Positions 27,695 to 36,569 of a DNA stretch of 64,000 nucleotides are shown here, in pieces (the first letter of the stretch is position 1; every line of letters begins with the position of its first letter). Where the stretch lies: contig JBKHYJ010000128.1 in NCBI GenBank assembly GCA_046565505.1, positions 62,001-126,000 of the forward strand, given 5' to 3'. The position numbers and the translations under genes are program-made. Below the pieces are notes generated by a model, which worked only from the letters and a program-made list of their open reading frames with translations, ran no database searches and was not told the origin of the DNA. The stretch comes from JBKHYJ01 sp046565505. GTDB lineage: Bacteria > Acidobacteriota > Blastocatellia > UBA7656.

Positions 27695-27922
27695 GATTTT
27701 CTCCGCGCGAGGTATACCAGAGCGGTTTCAAGCCAGTCAAGATGAAGCGGAAATCGCGGGCGTCCCGCCTTGATAAAAGGCAGCGTCACACAAGTTGCTG
27801 CTCATACGGCCGGGCTAAAAATGCTGGCATGAATCTGGAACGAGTATATAATGAGCGGCGCGGCTCAGTTTCCCTGGTCAAATATCCAACATCCCCGAGC
27901 GAGTCTCTGCCCGTCTCACAAC

Positions 27923-28309
27923 ATGAGAGAAACATTACCCCAATATGTCGTACGAATCATGCGCCGGAAGGGCCTGTCCATCCAGGATGTTTCCGAGCGT
28001 TCCGGCCGCGTCGCCACGAGTTATGTCAGCGCAATAGCTTCAGGCAGAGTTACGAACTTGACGACCGACAAGCTGAAAGCCCTTGCCGGGGGGTTAGACG
28101 TTGACGTGCTGGAGTTGTGCGCCGTGGCCTGCCGGCTGGAATATCCCCCCGAGGCATTTCATATTCTCGTGTTCCTGGAATTAATCGCGGCGGACTTATA
28201 CGACCCGGAGGTAGCCGAAACCCTGGAGAACCTCGTAAGGCTTAAGGATAAGGAGAGGCGCGCGGTGTTAGAGATGACTCGCAAGCTGCTCAAGGGCAAG
28301 GAGGCATGA
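27923..28309 (+). CDS. XRE-family helix-turn-helix regulator
   Basis: 128 aa from ATG 27923. An N-terminal HTH at ~residues 5-65 (MRRKGLSIQDVSERSG, TSYVSAIASGRVTNLTTDKL) is followed by a helical tail (LEDPEVAETLENLVRLKDK-like, ending LLKGKEA). It lies between the divergent thiolase-fold gene and a convergent hotdog gene, so it may regulate the lipid cluster. A longer frame from 27851 has no coding character. This type of small regulator is common in Blastocatellia-like genomes (general impression). Confidence 0.8.
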   Translation: MRETLPQYVVRIMRRKGLSIQDVSERSGRVATSYVSAIASGRVTNLTTDKLKALAGGLDVDVLELCAVACRLEYPPEAFHILVFLELIAADLYDPEVAETLENLVRLKDKERRAVLEMTRKLLKGKEA

Positions 28310-28618
28310 GTTTTATGCTCACTCCCCCGGCAACCTGCGCCCGACCCTCATCCGCCATTCCTGCCCCATACGCATGCCTGTTTGCGTCTGCTTGAAAGCG
28401 ATGGCTATCACGGCGTCAATGATGTCGGCCCTCCGCTACTATTGGCATACGTACTGACAGCAGGCTTTTTTAGCGGGATAGCTAGTCGCTCAAAAGTCCG
28501 AAAGCGCCGTGAAAAAGAATTACAAATCTCCGGCTCTTTGAGCAAGGCCGGGGCGCGGCCAACTGCGGAGAATTGATTCGCCCCGCCGGCCGCCAGCATA
28601 CTTCTTTAATCTGATCCC
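28310..28618. other. Gene-free gap of ~310 bases between convergent genes
   Basis: A 64-codon plus-strand ORF (28382-28576, TTG start) lacks a ribosome-binding site and recognisable sequence. No strong hairpin with U-tract is seen. I find nothing definite here. Confidence 0.4.
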
Positions 28619-29458
28619 TCACCTGTCAGCTATTCGGTAGATGGCCGTGTGCCGCACTCGCTGTATGACGCGCCCGCCGTCCGCCGCGAGCAGCAGGTCG
28701 AGCCTCACGAACTCATGGCCCTTGCGCTCGAATAGATCATCGACACGCCCCCTGACGGAAATCTCTTCGCCGTCGCGGGCCGCGCCCAGGTTAATCAAGT
28801 CGCTGGCGGTGTGAATCCACGGCCCGAGCTGGAAATTGAGCATCAATATTTGATTCGCCAGGCCGAGCAGCAGCGCGGGGTGCGCGACCGCGCCGCGCCC
28901 GAAATAAACGGGCAGCCGCTCGCCGATCTGGCCGAGCATAGTTGAATCCGTGAGGTCCAGTCTCTCAGTCAAAGTGCCGAGCGCCGCGCCTTTCACGATG
29001 TATTCGCGCGAAGCAGGCGGGCGCGATTCAGGCGACGGCAGCGGGCGAACCGGGTAATCATCAAGCAGCGGCCTGCCGAGCCATTCGGACTGATCGTCTA
29101 CCGTGGCGAGCCCGGTGGCGCAGGCCGTGCCGTCTTCGCGTTCCGCCCTGACGGCCACCTTGATCGGGTCGCAATCCGCGTCAACTTCGGCGCGGACGGT
29201 CACTTCTTCGCCTTCATAAAACGGCTGGTGAAACTTGACCTGCATCGAGCCGCGCTCAAGCCATGCGTCAGAAAACCGGGCGACGAGCGGCGCAGTCATG
29301 TAAGCGTAGACCGTAACGCCCGGCACGAGTCCCCCTCTGAAACCGTAGCGCGCCGCCGTCCGGTCGTCGTGAATCTTGTTCTCGGAAGTCGCCGAAGTGT
29401 TGCGCGCCCGAACACGGTAGGGCGGCAGCAGGTAACGGGCCGCCTTATCTTCAGCCAT
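28619..29458 (-). CDS. MaoC-like double-hotdog hydratase/dehydratase
   Basis: 279 aa from the ATG at 29458. Residues ~25-60 have a MaoC-type active-site stretch, NKIHDDRTAARYGFRGGLVPG, with the Asp/His pair (IHDD) and glycine loop. A second hotdog half occupies ~150-279. Such enzymes hydrate enoyl-CoA or dehydrate beta-hydroxyacyl-CoA. Its start overlaps the stop of the upstream restriction-modification gene as TGATG, with AGAGAGG just upstream, so it is probably translationally coupled to that gene. Confidence 0.75.
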   Translation of the reverse strand: MAEDKAARYLLPPYRVRARNTSATSENKIHDDRTAARYGFRGGLVPGVTVYAYMTAPLVARFSDAWLERGSMQVKFHQPFYEGEEVTVRAEVDADCDPIKVAVRAEREDGTACATGLATVDDQSEWLGRPLLDDYPVRPLPSPESRPPASREYIVKGAALGTLTERLDLTDSTMLGQIGERLPVYFGRGAVAHPALLLGLANQILMLNFQLGPWIHTASDLINLGAARDGEEISVRGRVDDLFERKGHEFVRLDLLLAADGGRVIQRVRHTAIYRIADR

Positions 29459-32400
29459 CACGACCTCTCTTTTTCGGAAGGCCAGGCGTATGAGGATTGC
29501 TTGACCGATTCATAGTTGGCGTCGAGGGCGGGCTCAAGCAGCAGTATCGCCGCTATGCGCCGGGCCATCGCCATCACCTCGCGGGCCTCGTCCGCGGTGA
29601 GCGCGCGGCCGAGCAACTCCTTCTCGCGGTAGCTCAGCCACTTCTTGATGACCTGGTAGCCGCCTATCGTGTAGTCCCAGACTTTAGCGGGGACGTTCTT
29701 CCAGTAAGCCTTCTCGTTGAGGTATATGTCGAGCGTTGTCGCGCCGAGGTGTCGCGCGGCGACTTCCGGCGAGAGGTTGAGCGACCGGGCACCCTGCTCG
29801 ATGGCTTCCATCTCGGCGTCGGAGTAATCGCGGGCGACAATCTTGCCTTTGCCGGGCATGGTGACGCCTCCCTTCCCGCCGTGGCCCCAGCCGGCCGTGA
29901 GGGCGAGGTCGCCGGCTTCGGGGTTGAGGCTCGCGCCGCCGGCGCTGGAGACGACCGCGATGGATTTAAGCTCCGGGCGGATGGCCCCTGTGGTGACGTT
30001 CGGCACTGGCGTTTCAGTGTCGAGCAGCGCGGCAATTTCCCGGCCAAGCCTGGAAGAGGCTTCCAGAGCCTCTTTCAAGTCAGGCAGCGGCACGCGCGGC
30101 CAGTCCTGTCGCAACGCCCCAGCATTTTCAACTGAATACATGGGTGCATGTAGGACTGCTATAGTGTGATAAAAAAAGGATGCTACTTCCCCGGCTGCTC
30201 CGAGCCAAGTTAAATAATTACTAGTTGAGGCACTCACATTAAACTGAAGAGCATTTACTACAGAATTACCAAAACTCTGGCCCGCAAAAAGATCATCTTG
30301 GCGCTCATCACGAATGCAAAGTGGAAAAAGGTTTGCCCCTCGCTCAATAATATGAAGAGAACATAAACGACAGGAAACATAAGGAGGATTAAACTCCTTT
30401 CGGTTCTGTTGTGCAGCCGCGATACAAAGGTTACCCTCGAAAAGCTGGGAAAAGTATTCTGCTCGATTCCTATCTAATAGCTTTGTCTCCGGCTCCCAAT
30501 AGAGCCAGCGAACATCAAACGGACGATAACAATATCGAATAATATTCTCTGTTAGAAAGCCCCGTCTGCGAAGGTAATCACGTGTAGGCTCTGCATCAAA
30601 CCCAGATGCATTTTCCATTGCCCCAGGGAAAAGCCGCCGCATCTCCTCGTGAGAGGTCGCAGGATCAAAGTACTTTTCCATACGTTGAACTAATCGCTCG
30701 CGGTCAATATCAACTACCACATCATCCCGGCTGGTCTTCACACCAGGAAAAGAGATAGGAAATAAATCAGGCAAGAGCGGCCATGCGAAATAATGAATGT
30801 TGATTTCCGTCGGCATAAAAGGGAGACCTACATCAACAGCAGGTCTCACCTTTTGATATAGACTCTCGCTAACCTGCTCTGCTGTTTCGAGCAGTCGCGC
30901 TCGCTTGGTCTTTCCCCAAAGATTACGGAACTGAATCTCTTCCGCATTTTCATGCGACTTGTTTCTTACGAGCAACGCTATCGCCGTTCCGACCTGAATG
31001 CCTTCTTTGTTGAAGTCAGTCGAAAACACGCTTGGGTCTGGCTCGCCTTCCGGGGTTAGTTTTCCCGTTTTGTACTTGTCGCCATTCAGGCTATCAATCC
31101 AGATGTGATCGAACGCCTCAAGGTATCGCTCGCGCATGCCTGTGAATGACAGGCCATCGAGCCACGAATAATTCGAGATGAAACAGACTACGCCCTCGCC
31201 GGTCTTCTCCACTATTCGACGCTCAGCCATTCGGAAGAAACGAATGTAAAGATCATTCAGCCCTTGCCCCTGCGGTGCGGCGGCCCGCTTCGTCGTGCGA
31301 TAGGCGTTCGACAAGTCTCGCTCCTCGGCCACGGCCACGCCCGCAAAACCGTTGTATGGTGGGTTGCCGAGCACGACTAAAACGGGCACTTCGCGCTTGA
31401 CGTGCTCGGCGGCGTCGCGCTCCTCTTCCATCTCTTTAAACATCAAATGCTGCTTGGGGCCTTTCGGCGGCTCCCAGCCCGTCAGCGCGTTCGTCAGGTA
31501 AACGCCTACGCGCTCGCCTGGGCCTCCGCCGAGCGGCGCGCCGAGGTTTTGCAGCATCAACCCTAATTGCAGGTGGGCCACGACGAACGGCGCGGGCAGT
31601 ATCTCGAACCCGAACACGCGCTCTTTGGCCGCGCGCTTGATGTCGCTGCTCACGAGCGCGTCGTCGCCCCGCTCGCGGAGCGTGACGGCTATGCGCCGCA
31701 ACACCTCCACGAGGTACGCCCCCGTGCCGCAACACGGGTCCAGCACGTAAACGCGCGGGTCTGCCAGGCCATCCGGCAGGTCAAGCTCCTCGCGCAGCAC
31801 GCGGTCCACGCGCGCGACCATGTACTCGACGATCTCCTTCGGCGTGTACCACACCCCAAGCTCTTTGCGAAGCACGGGGTCGAACGCTTCCAGGAACGGC
31901 TCGTAAAAATACTGGACCGCGTGCTCTTCCTCAAAACGCTTGAAGAACTCTTCGCGGGCGACGCGATTCAGCGCTGCGGCCGTCCAATCCAGCACCTCTA
32001 CCAGCCCGAGCGGGCCGAGCCGCGAAGGCATCGCCACTTGCTCGAACAGCGCGCTTATCATCGGCACGCGCAGAGACCACGCCGCCTGTTTCCAATCGAA
32101 GCGCGCGGACCTGTCGGACCTGCCCCTGCCCCAAAGCACCCAGGCCGAAAACACCCCGTAGAAAAGCGTCTGCACCAGCGTCGAGCGGAAGAATCGCTCG
32201 CCCTTCTCGCCTTCAAACTTCAGGCCGAGCGCCTCTTCCAGCGCCGCCCGCACGGCCGCGAGCGCGGGCAGCTCGGCCCTCTCAATCCGCGCCCTCGCGT
32301 CGCGGGCGTAGGAGGCCAGGAACCAGGCCACGTCTTCGGGCGAGGCGAGCTGCGCGGCATGAAGCATCACGCGCTTGAGGTATTCGACCAGCCGCCCGCC

Positions 32401-32892
32401 ATGCTCTTCGGCGAAGCGGCGGGGGCTCTGTGCGGCGCTCCAGAACTCGTGTTCGGTCGGGGCGAGCCTGTAGGTTTCGAGCTTCGCCGCGCGGCCTTCC
32501 TCGTCGCGCCCGACCAGCACGAAGTCGCGGTAATTGGTGACCAGCACCTGGCCGTACTTGCCCCAGTATTTCGAGACCTGGGGGCCTTCGGCCGTCACCC
32601 AGGCGTCGCCGCTCGCGGGCTTAACTTCGATGACGCCGCGCGAGGGGGCCTGCCCTTTCAGCGGCTCTGCCCCGGAAGATTTCTGGAACTGGTCCGCGGT
32701 GAAAAGCCCGCCGTCTGGTATGCCCGCGCCCCTGTTCTTTATGTTGACGATGCAGCGGATTTTGGGCTTGAGCGTCTTGCCCACTTCGTTCAACAGCGTC
32801 GCCAGCGCGCCGTAATAGGAGGTCTCGGCCACGGCCTCCCCTGACGAGCGTATGTCGCGCAGCTCGCGTATGTAGGCTTCTACAGGGTCCAT
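29458..32892 (-). CDS. Type ISP/IIG-like restriction-modification enzyme (N6-adenine methylase with PD-(D/E)XK nuclease, no helicase)
   Basis: 1144 aa from ATG 32892 (a TTG at 32913 is less likely). The N-terminus has a PD-(D/E)XK-type site: IPDGG (Pro59-Asp60) and IEVK (Glu89, Lys91). An alpha-helical spacer follows. The gamma-class methylase core has DPCCGTG (385-391) for SAM binding and NPPY (510-513) for N6-adenine. Residues ~600-930 are a target-recognition region, then a type ISP-like C-terminal specificity domain. LlaGI-type ISP enzymes also carry a helicase of several hundred residues; none is present here. DNA for ~30110-31080 (the recognition region) is markedly AT-richer than the flanks, a mosaic typical of recognition-domain exchange. 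Likely defends against foreign DNA by itself. Confidence 0.88.
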   Translation of the reverse strand: MDPVEAYIRELRDIRSSGEAVAETSYYGALATLLNEVGKTLKPKIRCIVNIKNRGAGIPDGGLFTADQFQKSSGAEPLKGQAPSRGVIEVKPASGDAWVTAEGPQVSKYWGKYGQVLVTNYRDFVLVGRDEEGRAAKLETYRLAPTEHEFWSAAQSPRRFAEEHGGRLVEYLKRVMLHAAQLASPEDVAWFLASYARDARARIERAELPALAAVRAALEEALGLKFEGEKGERFFRSTLVQTLFYGVFSAWVLWGRGRSDRSARFDWKQAAWSLRVPMISALFEQVAMPSRLGPLGLVEVLDWTAAALNRVAREEFFKRFEEEHAVQYFYEPFLEAFDPVLRKELGVWYTPKEIVEYMVARVDRVLREELDLPDGLADPRVYVLDPCCGTGAYLVEVLRRIAVTLRERGDDALVSSDIKRAAKERVFGFEILPAPFVVAHLQLGLMLQNLGAPLGGGPGERVGVYLTNALTGWEPPKGPKQHLMFKEMEEERDAAEHVKREVPVLVVLGNPPYNGFAGVAVAEERDLSNAYRTTKRAAAPQGQGLNDLYIRFFRMAERRIVEKTGEGVVCFISNYSWLDGLSFTGMRERYLEAFDHIWIDSLNGDKYKTGKLTPEGEPDPSVFSTDFNKEGIQVGTAIALLVRNKSHENAEEIQFRNLWGKTKRARLLETAEQVSESLYQKVRPAVDVGLPFMPTEINIHYFAWPLLPDLFPISFPGVKTSRDDVVVDIDRERLVQRMEKYFDPATSHEEMRRLFPGAMENASGFDAEPTRDYLRRRGFLTENIIRYCYRPFDVRWLYWEPETKLLDRNRAEYFSQLFEGNLCIAAAQQNRKEFNPPYVSCRLCSLHIIERGANLFPLCIRDERQDDLFAGQSFGNSVVNALQFNVSASTSNYLTWLGAAGEVASFFYHTIAVLHAPMYSVENAGALRQDWPRVPLPDLKEALEASSRLGREIAALLDTETPVPNVTTGAIRPELKSIAVVSSAGGASLNPEAGDLALTAGWGHGGKGGVTMPGKGKIVARDYSDAEMEAIEQGARSLNLSPEVAARHLGATTLDIYLNEKAYWKNVPAKVWDYTIGGYQVIKKWLSYREKELLGRALTADEAREVMAMARRIAAILLLEPALDANYESVKQSSYAWPSEKERS

Positions 32893-32916
32893 AGGTGTCG
32901 CGCGCCCCGCCAATCG

Positions 32917-33378
32917 TCAGGCGTAATAGCGGACGAGCCATTCGGCCACGAGCGACGGTTTCTGCGCGCCCTCTGCCTCGACCGTGACGCCCCAAGTTAT
33001 CTGTATGCCGCCGGCGACCTCTTCGACCGCTTGCAGGGTGAACCGCGCACGCACGCGCGAGCCTGACGTGACGGGCGAAACAAAGCGCAGCCGGTTCAGC
33101 CCGTAGTTAATCCCCATCTTGAAGTCACCGCGCACGGTGACGGCTTCCGACGCAAGGCGCGGCAGCAGCGACAGCGTCAGAAAGCCATGCGCTATGGTGG
33201 ATTTGAATGGCGAATCGGTCTGCGCCCGCCGCGCGTCCAGGTGAATCCATTGATGGTCTTCGGTGGCGTCTGCGAATGTGTTTATGCGCTCCTGTGTTAT
33301 CTCGAACCAGTCGCTCGCCCCGACTTCCTGACCCGTGAGACTTCTTAATTCTTCGACCCCTTCAATCACTCGCGGCAT
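32917..33378 (-). CDS. MaoC-family (R)-specific enoyl-CoA hydratase-like protein
   Basis: 153 aa, a complete single hotdog domain. The hydratase-2 motif is well kept: ATEDHQWIHLDARRA with catalytic Asp and His, followed by STIAHGFLTLSLLP. Expected to hydrate trans-2-enoyl-CoA in beta-oxidation or PHA-type metabolism. AAGGAGAG precedes the ATG. The restriction-modification gene starts 24 bases after its stop, so this gene probably heads that transcript. Confidence 0.9.
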   Translation of the reverse strand: MPRVIEGVEELRSLTGQEVGASDWFEITQERINTFADATEDHQWIHLDARRAQTDSPFKSTIAHGFLTLSLLPRLASEAVTVRGDFKMGINYGLNRLRFVSPVTSGSRVRARFTLQAVEEVAGGIQITWGVTVEAEGAQKPSLVAEWLVRYYA

Positions 33379-33490
33379 AAACTCTCCTTAAGCTTTGGCG
33401 GACAGAGGGCGGCGGAGTTGAAGTCGGGCCGGAATGCTGGCCTGAGTCCGAATTCATCCCCGCGCTCCGGGCTTCGCCCGCGGCTAATTC

Positions 33491-34705
33491 TTAAATCACT
33501 CCTTCGTTGCGAAACGTCGCTATCTCGGCCGGGCCGAATCCGAGCTCGGCGAGCACTTCATCCGTGTGCTCGCCGAGCGCCGGGGCGCGGCGGTGGACCT
33601 TGCCCGGCGTCGCGCCGAGCCGCACGGGAGTAGCGGCCACGGGCACGGGCTTGCTCGCGCCGGGGTAGTCTACTTCTTCAAGGAGATGACGTGCGCGCAC
33701 CTGCGGGTCGGCCAGAACTTCGCCGAGGTCGTACACCGGGCCGCACGGTATGCGCGCGGCCTCAAGCTGGGCGACCGCTTCGTCGCGCGTGCGGGCGGCG
33801 CACCAATCACTCATCACGTCGTTGATTACGCCCGAATTATTCCCGCGCGTGATGTCGTCGCGGCAGCGCGGGTCGCCGATCAAGTCTTCCCTGCCGACCA
33901 GGCGCGCCCACCTCCTGAACATCTGATCGCCAATCGTCGGCACGATGACCCAGCCATCGCGCGTGGCATAAACGTCGCTCGGCGCGGTATAAAAGCCCGT
34001 GTTACCGACACGCTCGCGCCGTACGCCTGTCGCGCCGCGCTCGGCCAGGAGCGGGGTCATAAAGGTCACGCCGGTCGCGAGAAGCGAAACGTCTATCAAC
34101 TGGCCCCTACCCGTCTGCCGCCTGTGGTAGAGGGCGACCATAGCGCCGAACGCCGCGTGCAGGGCCGTGCCGTAATCGGCCCACGAGACGACCGACCGCA
34201 CGGGGGCGGCGGGGAACCCGGTCAGGCTCATCGCGCCGCTCATGGCTTGCGCCACGCCGTCGAACCCTACGCGGTCACTGTAAGGCCCTTCGGGGCCGAA
34301 AGCGGAGGCCATCACAAGAATGATGTCGTCTTTGATGGCGCGCAGCGAATCGTAATCGAGGCGGAGCTTCCTCATCACGTCGAGCGGCAGGTTCACTATA
34401 ACTACGTCGGCGGTTTCGACGAGGCGGCTTATTATCCGCCCGGCGAGAGCATGTGCGGGGTCCAGGGTGATGCCGCGCTTATTGCGGTTGACGGTCAGAA
34501 ACAGGCCGCCCTCGCCGCTTTCTGTCACCGGGCCGACCGCGCGGTCCTCGCCGCCTTCGCGCCGCTCGACGCGAATCACCTCGGCCCCGAAATCCGCCAG
34601 CATCATCGCGCAGTAAGGCCCCGCGATGAAGCGGCCAAAATCGATCACGCGAATTCCTTCGAGCGGACCCGCCATAATCAACTCGTCGATCAATCCGTCA
34701 ATCAT
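33491..34705 (-). CDS. CaiB/BaiF family III CoA transferase
   Basis: 404 aa from the first ATG; Met12 at 34672 begins the conserved stretch MAGPLEGIRVIDFGRFIAGP and may be the true start. Family motifs are clear: PYCAMMLADFGAEVIRVE, RNKRGITLD, and RGQLIDVSLL. Family III enzymes move CoA between carboxylic acids by an Asp anhydride. The partners are unknown; neighbouring hotdog hydratases and an acyl-CoA dehydrogenase suggest a carboxylic-acid degradation module. Divergent from glpD, sharing a ~150-base promoter region. Confidence 0.87.
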   Translation of the reverse strand: MIDGLIDELIMAGPLEGIRVIDFGRFIAGPYCAMMLADFGAEVIRVERREGGEDRAVGPVTESGEGGLFLTVNRNKRGITLDPAHALAGRIISRLVETADVVIVNLPLDVMRKLRLDYDSLRAIKDDIILVMASAFGPEGPYSDRVGFDGVAQAMSGAMSLTGFPAAPVRSVVSWADYGTALHAAFGAMVALYHRRQTGRGQLIDVSLLATGVTFMTPLLAERGATGVRRERVGNTGFYTAPSDVYATRDGWVIVPTIGDQMFRRWARLVGREDLIGDPRCRDDITRGNNSGVINDVMSDWCAARTRDEAVAQLEAARIPCGPVYDLGEVLADPQVRARHLLEEVDYPGASKPVPVAATPVRLGATPGKVHRRAPALGEHTDEVLAELGFGPAEIATFRNEGVI

Positions 34706-34850
34706 CCGTTCAGGGTTTGGAATCGGTACGGCATTTGCCGCGCAGCATCCTACATTCTGGCGCGACTTAATTCAACCGCGCGGGGCGCCATGCGGCGCCG
34801 ACGCTCTTTGCTTCGACGCGGCGCGTGCCCTACATTTGTGTCAGGCGGCT

Positions 34851-36521
34851 ATGGGCGGAGGATCGAAAACGGAATCGCGCGGCGCGGACGGGCTGTCGGT
34901 GCGCGAGCGTGCGGCGAACCTCGACCGGATGGGGCGTGAGGCGTTCGACATCGCGGTCATCGGCGGCGGGATCACGGGCGCGGGCATCGCGCTCGACGCC
35001 GCGTCTCGCGGGATGTCTGCCGCGCTCATAGATAAGGGCGACTTCGCAGGCGGCACAAGCTCGCGCTCGTCAAAGCTCATACACGGCGGGCTGCGATACC
35101 TGCAACAATTTGAATTCTCCCTCGTTCGCGAGGCGCTACGCGAGCGGGCCGCGCTCAGACAATCCGCTCCGCACTTGAGCAGGCCGCTCGCCTTCCTGGC
35201 GCCGGTCTATTCCGCGGGCGAGAGGTCGCCGCTCGGGGGTAGCAAGCTCAAGCTGGGCGCGGGGCTGTGGCTTTACGACCTGCTCGCGGGCGGGAAGAAC
35301 ATCGCGCGCCATCGGTGGCTCACGCGCCGAGAGGCGACCCGGCTCGCGCCCGCGCTCGAATCGAAGAACCTGCGTGGCGGATTCGTTTACTACGACTGCC
35401 TGACGGACGACGCGCGGCTGGTGATAGAGGTAATCAAGGCCGCCTCACGGCGCGGCGCTGTCGTGGCGAACTACGCTCGGGCGAGCGGCTTTATCAGGGC
35501 CGGCGGGCGGGCGGCCGGCGTGCTGGTCGAAGACAGATTGAGCAGCCGCGAGGTCGAGTTGCGTGCGAAGGTGATCGTCAACGCGACGGGCGTGTGGTCA
35601 GACGAAGTGTCGAGACTCGCGGACGCGACCGCCCCTGATAGGCTGCGCCCATCGAAGGGCATTCACGTAGTGATGCCATCGGAAAAATTCAACTCCGGAG
35701 CAGCCGTGTTGATACCTTCGCTTGGCGAGCGGCGGTTCCTTTTCGTCATCCCCTGGCAGGGCCGCACGGTCATCGGCACGACGGACACGGATTACACGGG
35801 CGACCTGGACGATCCGCGCGCGGAAGAGGAAGAGATAAGGCGCGTGGTGGAATCAGCCGCGCGGTACTTTCCGGGCGCGGGGGTCTCTACTGAAGACGTT
35901 ATCAGCGCCTACGCGGGGCTGAGGCCGCTCGTCGGCGGAGCCGATAAATCGACGAAAGAGCTTTCGCGCAGGGAGGAAATCATAGAGAGCGAGCCGGGCT
36001 TGATCTCAATCATAGGCGGGAAGCTCACCACGTACCGCCGCATGGCTGAGCGCGCCGTGGACCTCGTAGAGCGAAGGCTCGGGCGCGGCAAATCCAAAGG
36101 CCGCACAGACGCCACCGGCATGACTCTGGCCGGAGGCTTATTGCTCCCGCAGGGCGCGGGCGAAGAAGCTGAGCGTGCGGCGGCAGAGTTCGGCGTGACG
36201 ACGGCGACCGCCCGGCATTTAATCGACACCTATGGCGGCAATTATAAAATGCTGCTCGAAATGACGCGCGAGTCCGAAGATTTGAAGCACGCTCTGATCC
36301 GCGGCCTGCCGCACATCGAGGCCGAAGTTGTGTACGCGGCCAGGTACGAGATGGCGGTAACGCTCGACGATTTTCTCGCGCGCCGCACGCGCCTCGCGCT
36401 CCTGGCGCGCGACGGCGGCCATTCGTGCGCAACGCGCGTCGCGAGTCTTATGGCTGGCGAGCTAGGGTGGTCAAAGGCTGAAGCGCAAAAAGCGATGGCC
36501 GAGTTGCCCGCCCGGGTATGA
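34851..36521 (+). CDS. glpD: FAD-dependent glycerol-3-phosphate dehydrogenase
   Basis: 556 aa from ATG 34851, the first Met that directly precedes conserved sequence (weak AGGCGG upstream); the open frame extends 75 codons further without family sequence. FAD-binding motif IAVIGGGITGAGIALDAASRG, then the GlpD signature GGTSSRSSKLIHGGLRYLQ, and the C-terminal helical domain. Oxidises glycerol 3-phosphate to dihydroxyacetone phosphate at the membrane, feeding electrons to quinone. No glpK or glpF nearby. The acyl-CoA dehydrogenase gene follows 48 bases later. Confidence 0.92.
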   Translation: MGGGSKTESRGADGLSVRERAANLDRMGREAFDIAVIGGGITGAGIALDAASRGMSAALIDKGDFAGGTSSRSSKLIHGGLRYLQQFEFSLVREALRERAALRQSAPHLSRPLAFLAPVYSAGERSPLGGSKLKLGAGLWLYDLLAGGKNIARHRWLTRREATRLAPALESKNLRGGFVYYDCLTDDARLVIEVIKAASRRGAVVANYARASGFIRAGGRAAGVLVEDRLSSREVELRAKVIVNATGVWSDEVSRLADATAPDRLRPSKGIHVVMPSEKFNSGAAVLIPSLGERRFLFVIPWQGRTVIGTTDTDYTGDLDDPRAEEEEIRRVVESAARYFPGAGVSTEDVISAYAGLRPLVGGADKSTKELSRREEIIESEPGLISIIGGKLTTYRRMAERAVDLVERRLGRGKSKGRTDATGMTLAGGLLLPQGAGEEAERAAAEFGVTTATARHLIDTYGGNYKMLLEMTRESEDLKHALIRGLPHIEAEVVYAARYEMAVTLDDFLARRTRLALLARDGGHSCATRVASLMAGELGWSKAEAQKAMAELPARV

Positions 36522-36569
36522 GCGGGGCTGCTCACGCTTCGACGAGGAGAAAAGACGGAGGCGATAGAC

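Noticed and set aside
28382..28576. 64-codon ORF between the XRE regulator and the hotdog gene
   Set aside because: TTG start without ribosome-binding site and no recognisable sequence.
31567..32844. 425-codon antisense ORF over the restriction-modification gene
   Set aside because: Mirror of a GC-rich coding strand; no domain recognised.
33566..34939. 457-codon plus-strand ORF across the CoA transferase
   Set aside because: Antisense to a clear family III CoA transferase and lacking any motif.
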